Shown piece by piece: positions 5,672 through 13,250 of a stretch of 31,067 bases of DNA (positions are counted from its first letter, which is position 1; each line of letters opens with the position of its first letter). The notes under the pieces are model-generated. The model worked only from the letters and a program-made list of their open reading frames with translations, made no database searches and was not told the DNA's origin. The position numbers and the translations under genes were made by a program. The DNA is from Methylophaga sp. (GTDB lineage: Bacteria; Pseudomonadota; Gammaproteobacteria; Nitrosococcales; Methylophagaceae), in the NCBI RefSeq assembly GCF_030651745.1, contig NZ_JAUSCC010000006.1:1-31067 (forward strand), written 5' to 3'.

Positions 5672-8597
5672 ATCAACTTTGAATATTCATCTATTTCCAA
5701 TCTCTCACTGGCAATGGCTTACCGGAAAATTTCGTCTTGAGCTCTCGCATGTTGGTCTGACGGTAAACCAAAGACATTTTAATTTTCCTGAGCCTGATCA
5801 GAGCTGTTCACTTCGTGAAACGGGCTTGTTGATTATTCTCGAATGGGGTGAAAAACAGTTCAGTTTTTTAAGACAGCATGGTTTACACGATTTTTTAACC
5901 TCAGCATTGCAACAACGGCTGGAGTTCTGGAAAGCGGAATATTTACCTATCTATCAGCGTCTGGCTGAGGCGGAAGCTTTATTTAGACGCGATATCAAAA
6001 ACCATCAGCGTTATTTTCGTGCATCCCATATCAACATTCTCTTAGAAAAGTATCAGATCTATAAACCGGATTTCTCACATCTGCAGGCGTTTGATGAACT
6101 GGGATTGAATCGTGCAGCGGTGGATGGCCAGTTATATGAATTTCTGTTTCATACCAATGATTTTCAGCAGCGTTTCAATAATGGTTGGTGCCAATGGCAA
6201 TTGGGTCAGAATCAACAGCTTTTTGATCAACTTGAGGCCCATCCCCTAACCGATAATCAACGTTTGGCCTGTGTCACGGATGAAGATGCAGTACTGGTAA
6301 TTGCCGGCGCTGGAACCGGTAAAACCAGTACGATGGTCGCTAAAGCCAACTATCTGGTTGCCAATGGTTTGGCCAAACCTGAAGAGATTTTAATGCTGGC
6401 ATTTGGTAGTGATGCCCGTGATGAATTGCAACAAAGAGCCGATGAGTATGCAGTTCTAACAGGATTAAAAGTCAGTACTTTTCATCAGGCTGGCAGACAA
6501 ATCGTCAGTTTCTGTGAAGGGGCGACGACGGTGAGTGTACTGGCAACGGATGAACGTGAATATCAGAAGTTTGTGGATATTCAGATTGCTGAATTGTTAA
6601 AAACAGAGGGTATCCGCGATGATCTGAAACGTTTCTTTGGCAGTTATTTTTATCCGCAGCCAGATAATATCGCGTCTAAAACCTATGGTCAGTATCTGAA
6701 ATATGTAAAAGATAATGAAATCAGATCGTTATCTGGTGTTTTAGTGAAAAGCTTTGAAGAGCTGGAAATCGCCAATTATCTTTACAGCAACGGTATCGCG
6801 TTTGAATATGAGCCAACTTATCGTTCTGCTGACAGTGAAGCGGGTCGAAAAGCCTATCAACCAGATTTTTATCTGACCGATTTGAATGTGTTTTTAGAGC
6901 ATTTCGGGGTTGATAAAAATGGTCAGACGCGGGAAGGCATTGATGCTGAAAAGTATCAAAAAGAAATGCAATGGAAACGTGATGCTCACGAGAAAAACGG
7001 TACAACTTTATGGGAAACCTATAGTTGGCAATCGAAACTGGTGGGCGGCATCCCCAAGGTGTTGGATACCATGATTGTTAAACATTGCCAGCAAAACCAA
7101 ATCGCACTGGAAAACGTTATTCAACCGCTTGCCTATGACCAGTTTTTCGCTCAGCTTGCCAAATTGAAATTGGATACCGGGTTTTCAAAACTGATGGCAC
7201 AGTTTTTAAGTTTGTTCAAAGCGTCTGAAATGGGTGTTGATACCAAACAGATAAAAAAGATGAGCCCATATAATCAGACTCGTTGGGCCTTATTTCAAAA
7301 ATTGTTCAACTGGGTATATGAACGTTACGAAGCGGTTCTGCATGCTAACGGTACTATCGATTTTGCTGACATGATCAGTCGGGCCACGTTTCATGCTCAG
7401 CAGGACTATTTTCATGCACACACCAAACAATCTTTTCGGTTGAAGTATCTATTAGTTGATGAGTTTCAGGACATATCGCCGATTCGGGCGTCTTTTATTA
7501 AATCGATCCGATCGGCGAACCCTGGCTGTGGTTTGATGGGCGTCGGTGATGACTGGCAGGCGATTTACCGTTTTACTGGCAGTGATGTCAGGCTTACCAC
7601 GCAGTTTGAGCAGTTTTTCGGGGAGGCTGAAATTTTATCGCTGGATAAAACTTTTCGTTTTAATGATCGCATTGAAACTGTGGCTTCCAGTTTTGTGCAA
7701 AAGAATCCTCATCAGATTGCCAAACGGCTCAAGACGCACACAAAAAGCGATCAACGTGAAGTCCATATCATCACCGCAGCTAAAGAATCAGCGATTGAGC
7801 AGGCATTGGCACAAATACAGAATCAGCTGAATGGGCAAACCGCTTCGGTGATGTTTTTAGCTCGCTTTAAAAATTCATTACCGCCTTTAAAGCTCTATAA
7901 GTCACAGCACCGGAATCTGGTTTTTTCAGGCATGTCGGTGCATTCAGCCAAGGGAAAACAAGCCGATTTTGTGATCATTTTGGATGTTGTTAAAGGTAAA
8001 TATGGATTTCCCTCTGAGGTGCAAACTGATCCGATGCTGGAGGTTCTTTTACCTTCGCTGGAAGATTTCCAACATGCCGAAGAGCGACGTTTGTTTTATG
8101 TGGCGTTAAGTCGGGCTAAAAATACCGTTTTTATTCAGACGCAATTGGGTTCGGAATCTAGCTTTATTAAAGAACTCAAAGACTTCAGTAAGGATGTCAG
8201 TGTGTCTTTAGCTGCCTTACAGAATCACTATTTTGAAGAGGTACGTTGCCCAAGCTGTCTGGAAGGCCAACTGGTGCCGATTGAAGGTCAGTATGGTTTG
8301 TTCTATGCATGTTCGCTGGGGAAAAACTATTGTCCGACCATCGTGAAAACATGTCCGGAATGCAGTAATGCACCCTTAGTGATGAATGAAACACACTATT
8401 TATGTGCATCACCTGAATGTGGCTTTAAAGCAGAGCGTTGTCCTGCCTGTGAAACGGGCATGCTAAAACAGCGGTTCAATTCCAAAACGCATCAGCCGTT
8501 TCTGGGGTGTACTAACTTTAGTAAGCGAGGTGATGAGAAATGCTCGTTTACGCGGGAAGTGTTGTCAGCAAATAAGGATAAAGCTAACTCACTGTAA
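5625..8597 (+). CDS. HelD-like superfamily 1 helicase with inserted nuclease-like domain and C-terminal zinc ribbons
   Basis: This 990-residue protein matches the helicase IV (HelD) branch of the UvrD/Rep family, a 3'-5' ATP-driven DNA unwinding enzyme. The order is: HelD-type N-terminal region (about 25-205); Walker A GAGTGKTS (228-235); an insertion at about 375-475; Walker B DEFQD (612-616); GDDWQAIYRF (641-650); and motif VI VALSRAKN (826-833). The insertion carries PDFYL (Asp414) and FLEHFG (Glu425) after a Glu-rich helix, resembling a PD-(D/E)XK nuclease fold. The tail has three four-cysteine ribbons: Cys875/878/896/903, 910/913/927/932 and 939/942/962/973, like topoisomerase I zinc fingers. 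E. coli HelD is about 684 residues and lacks both additions. The ATG has a poor ribosome site, so a TTG about 50 bases later is a possible start. It stands alone. Confidence 0.92.
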   Translation: MILQLFSTQNIHSKTKSTLNIHLFPISHWQWLTGKFRLELSHVGLTVNQRHFNFPEPDQSCSLRETGLLIILEWGEKQFSFLRQHGLHDFLTSALQQRLEFWKAEYLPIYQRLAEAEALFRRDIKNHQRYFRASHINILLEKYQIYKPDFSHLQAFDELGLNRAAVDGQLYEFLFHTNDFQQRFNNGWCQWQLGQNQQLFDQLEAHPLTDNQRLACVTDEDAVLVIAGAGTGKTSTMVAKANYLVANGLAKPEEILMLAFGSDARDELQQRADEYAVLTGLKVSTFHQAGRQIVSFCEGATTVSVLATDEREYQKFVDIQIAELLKTEGIRDDLKRFFGSYFYPQPDNIASKTYGQYLKYVKDNEIRSLSGVLVKSFEELEIANYLYSNGIAFEYEPTYRSADSEAGRKAYQPDFYLTDLNVFLEHFGVDKNGQTREGIDAEKYQKEMQWKRDAHEKNGTTLWETYSWQSKLVGGIPKVLDTMIVKHCQQNQIALENVIQPLAYDQFFAQLAKLKLDTGFSKLMAQFLSLFKASEMGVDTKQIKKMSPYNQTRWALFQKLFNWVYERYEAVLHANGTIDFADMISRATFHAQQDYFHAHTKQSFRLKYLLVDEFQDISPIRASFIKSIRSANPGCGLMGVGDDWQAIYRFTGSDVRLTTQFEQFFGEAEILSLDKTFRFNDRIETVASSFVQKNPHQIAKRLKTHTKSDQREVHIITAAKESAIEQALAQIQNQLNGQTASVMFLARFKNSLPPLKLYKSQHRNLVFSGMSVHSAKGKQADFVIILDVVKGKYGFPSEVQTDPMLEVLLPSLEDFQHAEERRLFYVALSRAKNTVFIQTQLGSESSFIKELKDFSKDVSVSLAALQNHYFEEVRCPSCLEGQLVPIEGQYGLFYACSLGKNYCPTIVKTCPECSNAPLVMNETHYLCASPECGFKAERCPACETGMLKQRFNSKTHQPFLGCTNFSKRGDEKCSFTREVLSANKDKANSL

Positions 8598-8606
8598 AGA
8601 TAATCG

Positions 8607-8633
8607 GGTTTCCCTCGGAGGACCGTGGGAACC
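8607..8633 (-). repeat. REP element D (first member of second REP pair)
   Basis: This is an imperfect palindrome of the element-B type. Bases 8620-8637 are identical to 963-980 (18 of 18). It lies just after the helicase stop, in inverted orientation to element E. Confidence 0.8.
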
Positions 8634-8672
8634 AGAACTGACTTGAAGCTAGTCCTTAGATATGGCTCAAGG

Positions 8673-8700
8673 CTCGTTCCCATGCTCCTGCGTGGGAACG
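8673..8700 (+). repeat. REP element E (second member of second REP pair)
   Basis: This is the CTCG-headed 28-base unit, 25/28 identical to element A. CGTTCCCATGC pairs with GCGTGGGAACG with one G-T wobble. It ends ten bases before the stop of the next minus-strand gene. Confidence 0.86.
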
Positions 8701-8710
8701 ATGGTGCGTT

Positions 8711-9220
8711 TTATTTTTCTGCGGCAGAAAGTGCTTTATATTCCGCACACGCTTTATCTCGTTGAGTAGCGTGTTGTGGGCTTCTGGTTTGTCTGGCTTG
8801 CAATGTGAGCATGGAACAGGCTTGTTGAGCGTCCAGCAGCTCTGCTTCTCTGGCAGTTGGGATGGATATTTGTGCAATGGTCGGTTCATAACTGACAGCG
8901 GCTGAGCAGTACATATTTTCCAGTTTTGTATGTTTCCAGTGATTGCGCTTGTTGTTGGTGAGATGCGAGCAGGTTTCAGTAAAAAATGACTTGGCGGCAA
9001 TTGTGCATTGGGAATAGTCAGAGACTAGTTCATGTTTTGTCATCGCGCAAACTGAGGCGGGTTTAATTTTCCAGAATTGATAGTGATAATCGATTTTATG
9101 AGCTTGATATTCAATAATTTGTGTCTGCAAATCTCCACCTAACACATCGGAAACATGTAATTGCATTCCGCCCGTGATGGCACTGAGAAAAACTGAAAAC
9201 GCGACGCTGATTGACTCCAT
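8711..9220 (-). CDS. Six-cysteine protein of unknown function, probably exported
   Basis: I do not recognise this 169-residue protein. A hydrophobic N-terminus (about 5-20) could be a weak signal peptide or anchor, although it lacks the usual basic start. Six cysteines (58, 72, 84, 105, 135, 158) are spread through the chain, an even number that fits three disulfides in the periplasm. The C-terminal third is helical and rich in Ala, Gln and Arg. The ATG has a good GAGG seven bases upstream, which supports a real gene and this start. A REP pair lies directly downstream. No operon partner is present. Confidence 0.62.
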   Translation of the reverse strand: MESISVAFSVFLSAITGGMQLHVSDVLGGDLQTQIIEYQAHKIDYHYQFWKIKPASVCAMTKHELVSDYSQCTIAAKSFFTETCSHLTNNKRNHWKHTKLENMYCSAAVSYEPTIAQISIPTAREAELLDAQQACSMLTLQARQTRSPQHATQRDKACAEYKALSAAEK

Positions 9221-9280
9221 GTGCAGACCTCATCCAAATAGTATTGAAGACTTTACTTGAAACATGTCCTGATGTGATCA

Positions 9281-9316
9281 AAAAAGGCCAAACAAATCGC
9301 TTTGCTTGGCCTTTTT
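9281..9316 (-). terminator. Strong terminator after the HPF-like gene
   Basis: An 11-bp stem, AAAAAGGCCAA (9281-9291) and TTGGCCTTTTT (9306-9316), is followed by a T-run on either strand. It lies 23 bases beyond the stop of the minus-strand HPF-like gene. Confidence 0.85.
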
Positions 9317-9339
9317 AATTTTTGATTGTCGACGAGTTT

Positions 9340-9657
9340 TTATCTAGCTTGCATACGTTCAATAGTTGAGGTCAATAAGCGGGTTAATTTATCTGTCGCG
9401 CCGGTAAATGCTTGTTTGATGGTAGCTGCATCATGGGTGACTACACTGGGTTGGCGGCCTTCGATTCGAGCTTCAATCAGGCAACGGATATCATCAGCAC
9501 CACCACGGTTTTCACTGTTTTGATCGCTTAGATGTACTTCAACACGGGTGATATGGTCGTCAAACCGTTTTAGCGAATTCTGTAGTTCTTCACGAATAGA
9601 GTCTGTGAGGGTGTCATCGCCAGGGATGTGACGATCGGTATTAACTTGAATTTGCAT
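9340..9657 (-). CDS. Short HPF/RaiA-family ribosome-associated protein
   Basis: Proteins of this family (sigma-54 modulation protein/S30EA) bind in the 30S decoding channel and inactivate or pair ribosomes in slow growth. The 105-residue chain starts MQIQVNTDRHI and shows the beta-alpha-beta pattern ending in a long helix (TIKQAFTGATDKLTRLLTSTIERM). It lacks the C-terminal dimerisation domain of long HPF. The frame is open further upstream, to an ATG at 9723. I chose 9657 because GGAGG lies four bases before it and because the family begins here. It is a divergent member, with DRHI in place of the commoner start of the fold, and may act on a subset of conditions. It stands alone with its own terminator. 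Confidence 0.85.
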   Translation of the reverse strand: MQIQVNTDRHIPGDDTLTDSIREELQNSLKRFDDHITRVEVHLSDQNSENRGGADDIRCLIEARIEGRQPSVVTHDAATIKQAFTGATDKLTRLLTSTIERMQAR

Positions 9658-9723
9658 GTAACCTCCATTGGGTGAAATAAAATCGCTATACAGTAATGAC
9701 AGCTTTATTAAGCAAACATTCAT

Positions 9724-10042
9724 CTAACATGACGATAACGCATAAATCATGATAAAGATAACTTGTTTGATGTCCTTTAACCTAAAGCAAGCCGGTTATG
9801 GACTAGATCTTAAATTAGGTTTACCCAGTGATTTTCCAATCTGAATGAGTTTGGAAGCAACATTTGTTGAGCGCGGAAGCGGATTAATTTAATCAAATTT
9901 TGTTTCCACAATCGGCTAAGGAAAAAGAACGTAAAGAATAAAGCATTTTTGAATTTGTTCAGCAGGTGTTCAGTTTCATGGGGCTATAACGGAATCGTAG
10001 CTATTGATTTAGCTTTCGTCCCGAATTTAAAGGAGTCATCCT
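9724..10042. other. Intergenic stretch without a recognised gene
   Basis: About 320 bases separate the HPF-like gene from the small secreted protein, whose starts diverge. It should hold both promoters, but I see no clear -10/-35 pair, repeat or RNA motif. Confidence 0.5.
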
Positions 10043-10234
10043 ATGAACAGATTAAAGACATTTCTCTCGATAAGTGCATTAAGCCTTGCCAGTTCCGTCA
10101 GTGTCGCCGTAGCTGAAAATAAAGAACTTGAGCACAAAAAAGTAGATAATTTGACGACTACCATTGTGGATAGTCAGCAAAATCAAACGAAACCAACTGA
10201 CGCGATTTTCTGCAAAGAAACATCAGATAAATAA
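10043..10234 (+). CDS. Small secreted protein of unknown function
   Basis: This 63-residue protein has a clear Sec signal peptide, MNRLK followed by a hydrophobic core, with likely cleavage after AVA at residue 24. The mature part is about 39 polar residues with one cysteine near the C-terminus (FCKETSDK). The gene looks genuine: AAGGAG lies seven bases before the ATG and a perfect terminator follows its stop. No family is recognised. It is a single-gene unit, so neighbours give no hint of function. Confidence 0.72.
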   Translation: MNRLKTFLSISALSLASSVSVAVAENKELEHKKVDNLTTTIVDSQQNQTKPTDAIFCKETSDK

Positions 10235-10248
10235 AAACAAATTCCATG

Positions 10249-10287
10249 ACTGTTACCGATAGCGCACCTGTCGGTAACAGTTTTTTA
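10249..10287 (+). terminator. Strong terminator of the small secreted protein gene
   Basis: A perfect 10-bp stem, CTGTTACCGA (10250-10259) and TCGGTAACAG (10271-10280), is followed by TTTTTT. Confidence 0.93.
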
Positions 10288-10356
10288 TTGTCTCGAAACA
10301 GCCAAAATTCCATATTTTCCTGTGTGGAGCCGTACTTAACGTAAGCACATCTTTGA

Positions 10357-10384
10357 CTCGTTCACATCCTCCTGCTTGGGAAGC
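10357..10384 (+). repeat. REP element F, decayed copy
   Basis: This CTCG-headed 28-base unit matches element E at 23 of 28 positions. Stem-breaking changes (TTCACAT facing TTGGGAA) indicate decay. Confidence 0.6.
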
Positions 10385-10450
10385 ATAAATGGGGTTATTC
10401 AACCCAGTTTGATATTATGTTTCGGCTTTAATTATTGATAGTCCAAACAT

Positions 10451-10978
10451 ATGCCACATATTCTGCTCGACAAAACTCATCCACCCATTATTCAGGCCGC
10501 CATCAACTTAGGCGATTGGTTGCTTACGCTGGAAAATTTATCAGATGAAGATAAATCAGCAATTAAAGCGGTGCAGGATGCACTGAAAAAACTGCCTGAA
10601 ATTGATGAGGATATTCTGGCGATGTATGGTTTCAGCATCGAACGGGGGGATGCTGATAATGGTTTGGTGCGAGGCTGGGATGTTTCACTGGAATATGCCG
10701 CCAATGATGCAGAGCAGCAGGTAGGTTTGGAGGTTTTCAGCTCTTATATACCGCTTCCAGACACGACTGATGCCGCGGTGTTAGCGGAAAAAAAACAGCG
10801 TGAAGTGTATTTTCACTGGCCAGTAGGTGATATCTGCAGTTTTATTAAAGCCGAACAGGCACAACAATGGATTGCCGATGTCAGTCAGCCATTGCAGTTT
10901 ATCGAAGCCGGTGACAGGTTACGGATTGAGATCGTCTATCAACAGTTTTATGTTGAGCACGAATATCCACTTAGTTGA
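10451..10978 (+). CDS. Hypothetical cytoplasmic protein
   Basis: I do not recognise this 175-residue acidic protein. It has no signal peptide, membrane segment or cysteine cluster; the only cysteine is in VGDICSF. An N-terminal helical half (about 10-55) is followed by a mixed alpha-beta half with several alternating hydrophobic strands (for example WDVSLEYAAND, REVYFHWPVGD, LRIEIVYQQFYVEHEY). The ribosome site before the ATG is poor. Codon use and amino-acid composition look normal for a real gene. It is convergent with the baeRF gene, with a hairpin between. Confidence 0.65.
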   Translation: MPHILLDKTHPPIIQAAINLGDWLLTLENLSDEDKSAIKAVQDALKKLPEIDEDILAMYGFSIERGDADNGLVRGWDVSLEYAANDAEQQVGLEVFSSYIPLPDTTDAAVLAEKKQREVYFHWPVGDICSFIKAEQAQQWIADVSQPLQFIEAGDRLRIEIVYQQFYVEHEYPLS

Positions 10979-10985
10979 ATCAAAT

Positions 10986-11020
10986 CAAACTCTGCTGCCT
11001 AAGTAAGGCAACAGAGTTTG
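10986..11020. terminator. Hairpin between convergent genes
   Basis: CAAACTCTG (10986-10994) pairs with CAGAGTTTG (11012-11020). After one mismatch, TGCCT pairs with AGGCA around loop AAGTA. No long T-run follows on either strand, so termination would be Rho-assisted or weak. Confidence 0.55.
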
Positions 11021-11039
11021 TTGAAATGGAAATAGATGT

Positions 11040-12194
11040 TTAATGCCGATAAATAGCGGCAACACCAGTTTTACCCGGCATTTGTTCTGGTGACAGGATC
11101 CACACTTCGCCACCCATTTTTTCGACTAATTCACCCAGATCGTCTAATACATCATCGACTTCAGGATGACTGAGTTTGGCCGTTTCCACTTGGCCTGTTT
11201 CAGGATCCAGCCGCCCTTCAATATGATGACCTTCTTCAATCATCAGGGTATCTACGCGTCCAATAGCTGCGGCAGCAGCAACTTGCTGTAAATCATCATG
11301 ACCCAATTGATGTGCTTTGGCTTCGGAAAAGGCTTCAGCTAAAGCGGCTTGGCGTGCCAGATGCTGTGGTTCGACAATTTCCCAGATCCGTTGACGTAAC
11401 TCATCCAACGTAAAGCCTTCGGGATTGGCGGCCAGACCTTCTTCCATCAGATAGGAGTTATGACTGACTTTATGGAATAAATGGTGATGCTCTTTTACCG
11501 ATGCCAGGATCAATGGCAGTTGTGATTTTTTTGAAAAATGCTCGTGTACCTGTCTATCCACAAAGCGGAAAAAACGTTCATCATCCAGATCCAGAGTGTC
11601 TTTCCTGCCACCATGACCATGATGCATCGCGCCTTTCGCTCCTCCGACACCACCATAAGACGAAACCGAATGACGGGGATCGGTTAAATCATCTCCCAAT
11701 GCTTCAGCGATGGTTTGTGGAATATCGTCAGCAATTTCGATTTCATCCAGCGTATCGCGATTACCCTCAAACAGACGGAATTTGTCACGACTAAGGGCTA
11801 ATACCTGATAGCGATCAACTGCTTGCAGAAAACGGCGTAACGGTTTGATATGAAAGCTGTCTGCTGCAATTGCCTGTTCAGGCATGGTTTGTTGCAACAA
11901 ATAAACACGGAAAAAACCCGGTGCAGCAAACACGGCCAAACCATCTTGCGTGTAGTTCCAGAATAAGGGATCGCGTGCCAGTTTTTCGAACGGCTCAAGT
12001 AATTTTTTGATTTCAGCCGAGGAGTATTGTTGTTGTAATGATTTATCCAGCACTTTCAGTAAATTACGAAAACGGATAGGGTCCTGCTGGTTATCCGGCA
12101 TGGAACGATGAGTAGGCTGGTACAAAGATAAACACGGGGCATCATGAGATGCGGCTAATTCAGATAATGATTCTATGGTGAGTCTATCGGTCAT
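11040..12194 (-). CDS. baeRF-family (bacterial archaeo-eukaryotic release factor-like) protein
   Basis: The baeRF proteins are bacterial relatives of aRF1/eRF1; they are proposed to act on ribosomes in stress, but the role is not settled. This 384-residue protein has the family start CLSLYQPTHR and QQDPIRFRNLLK. A middle region contains a Gly/His-rich loop (GGVGGAKGAMHHGHGG), which is where release factors carry the GGQ loop; no GGQ itself is seen. The C-terminal domain ends EVWILSPEQMPGKTGVAAIYRH, like eRF1 domain 3 or L7Ae-type folds. The frame is open to 12299, but I chose the ATG at 12194 because AGGAG lies five bases before it and the fold starts there. It fits family 3 best. Confidence 0.82.
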   Translation of the reverse strand: MTDRLTIESLSELAASHDAPCLSLYQPTHRSMPDNQQDPIRFRNLLKVLDKSLQQQYSSAEIKKLLEPFEKLARDPLFWNYTQDGLAVFAAPGFFRVYLLQQTMPEQAIAADSFHIKPLRRFLQAVDRYQVLALSRDKFRLFEGNRDTLDEIEIADDIPQTIAEALGDDLTDPRHSVSSYGGVGGAKGAMHHGHGGRKDTLDLDDERFFRFVDRQVHEHFSKKSQLPLILASVKEHHHLFHKVSHNSYLMEEGLAANPEGFTLDELRQRIWEIVEPQHLARQAALAEAFSEAKAHQLGHDDLQQVAAAAAIGRVDTLMIEEGHHIEGRLDPETGQVETAKLSHPEVDDVLDDLGELVEKMGGEVWILSPEQMPGKTGVAAIYRH

Positions 12195-12603
12195 GACTTC
12201 TCCTAAAGCGTAAGTGATTAGGTTTGGGTCTGAAAAAACGCAGAGGTGGGACAACTTAGAAATTTGGCGAATGCCAATAAGTTGATTCCATCCTAACAAC
12301 AGGAGGCATGCTGTTCAACTTAAAAAAGCTTTATTTTTTAACTCGCTGAATTCTGTGATGAATTATTGAATGTGTATGTAATATTTTGTTATTTAAGTAA
12401 ATATTGTTGGCTGGTGTTTTCAATCACATGGTCAGCCGACAGTGCTGGATTGTCCACGATAGCCCATTTCTAATGAGAGCAGGCATTGTTTGCGTTATAA
12501 AAACCATCATGGATTTTATGACTTTCTGACTAAACCCAGGTTATTTACAGATGGATGAGTTTGACTGAGGATTATCCTTCTCAATACAGGGAAATCAGTT
12601 CAC
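12195..12603. other. Divergent intergenic region with a nested inverted repeat
   Basis: About 410 bases without a gene separate baeRF and the VTT protein gene. At 12252-12284, CAACTTA pairs with TAAGTTG and, inside, TTGGC pairs with GCCAA. This lies 58 bases before the baeRF start on its template side and could be an operator or a leader hairpin. I see nothing else clear. Confidence 0.4.
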
Positions 12604-13179
12604 TTGGAAAAATTCAGACAGCTGGGTTCGCGTTTAGTGAATTCAAAGCATATGTTGTGGGGCGTGGCGTTTGCTTCGTTTATGGAGTCGCTGATTGTAC
12701 CGATCCCACTGGAAACAATCCTGATCCCATTAATGCAGGCTCGTCGGGAAATGCTGTGGGCCATCAGTGCTATGGCGTTATTGGGATGTATGGTTGGAGC
12801 GGCATTTGGATATGCCATCGGCTATTTTGTGTTTGATCTGCTCGGACAACAATTGATCGCCATGTTTTCGACGCCAGAGCAGTTTGAATCCATTCGCCAG
12901 CAGATTCATCTGCATGGTTTCTGGTATGTGTTGAGTGTGGGTATTACACCGATCCCATTTCAGATTGCCATGCTGGCGGCCGGGGCGACTGGTTATGCAT
13001 TTTTGCTGTACATGTTGGCGACGACCATCTCTCGTGGTCTGCGTTATTTTGGTCTCGGTTTATTGGTATGTCTGTTTGGCAATCAGGCGCAAAACCTGTT
13101 TGAAGAACATAAAATCGGTGCATCGATTTTTATCATCGTATTGATTGGCCTTGTCTGGAGTTTGGTGTTATTTGGATAG
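12604..13179 (+). CDS. VTT/DedA-like inner-membrane protein (YqaA group)
   Basis: This 191-residue membrane protein has a hydrophobic profile with a re-entrant-like N-terminal segment carrying FMESLIVPIPLETILIPLM, then transmembrane stretches at about 50-80, 105-130, 132-155 and 170-190. The acidic-Pro pattern FxES...PIP near the start and the second half-repeat GITPIPFQIAMLAAG are typical of the SNARE-associated (VTT) superfamily, YqaA branch. Some DedA relatives translocate lipid carriers; for YqaA the function is unknown. The start is a TTG. No ATG lies between the upstream in-frame stop (12562) and this point, and a GGGA lies 11 bases before it. A start at the later ATG (12652) would cut the first conserved segment short. 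Confidence 0.82.
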   Translation: MEKFRQLGSRLVNSKHMLWGVAFASFMESLIVPIPLETILIPLMQARREMLWAISAMALLGCMVGAAFGYAIGYFVFDLLGQQLIAMFSTPEQFESIRQQIHLHGFWYVLSVGITPIPFQIAMLAAGATGYAFLLYMLATTISRGLRYFGLGLLVCLFGNQAQNLFEEHKIGASIFIIVLIGLVWSLVLFG

Positions 13180-13190
13180 TGAATTTTTCC

Positions 13191-13219
13191 TTGCCTGTTA
13201 GGGAGGCGATTCGTACACT
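13191..13219 (+). promoter_or_regulatory. Predicted sigma-70-type promoter of umuDC
   Basis: TTGCCT (13191-13196) and TACACT (13214-13219) are spaced by exactly 17 bases. Each matches 4 of 6 consensus positions. The predicted transcript would start about 25 bases before the umuD ATG. Confidence 0.5.
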
Positions 13220-13246
13220 TGATTAACTGTTTCAATTAATCAAGTG
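13216..13246. promoter_or_regulatory. Perfect inverted repeat overlapping the umuD promoter and ribosome site
   Basis: CACTTGATTAA (13216-13226) and TTAATCAAGTG (13236-13246) are exact reverse complements separated by nine bases. The element begins inside the predicted -10 box and ends four bases before the umuD ATG, so it could be an operator or an RNA hairpin that hides the ribosome site. It does not match the usual gammaproteobacterial LexA box (CTGT-N8-ACAG). Confidence 0.7.
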
Positions 13247-13250
13247 ATTT

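Noticed and set aside
8656..9000. 114-codon minus-strand frame with RSHAGAWER
   Set aside because: It overlaps the better-supported gene at 8711-9220 in another frame, and its end is REP sequence.
12555..12836. 93-codon frame starting before the VTT gene
   Set aside because: It overlaps the membrane protein in another frame and encodes no recognisable sequence.
13180..13250. LexA box before umuD
   Set aside because: CTGT occurs inside the palindrome, but no ACAG lies at the required spacing, so a canonical gammaproteobacterial SOS box is not supported.
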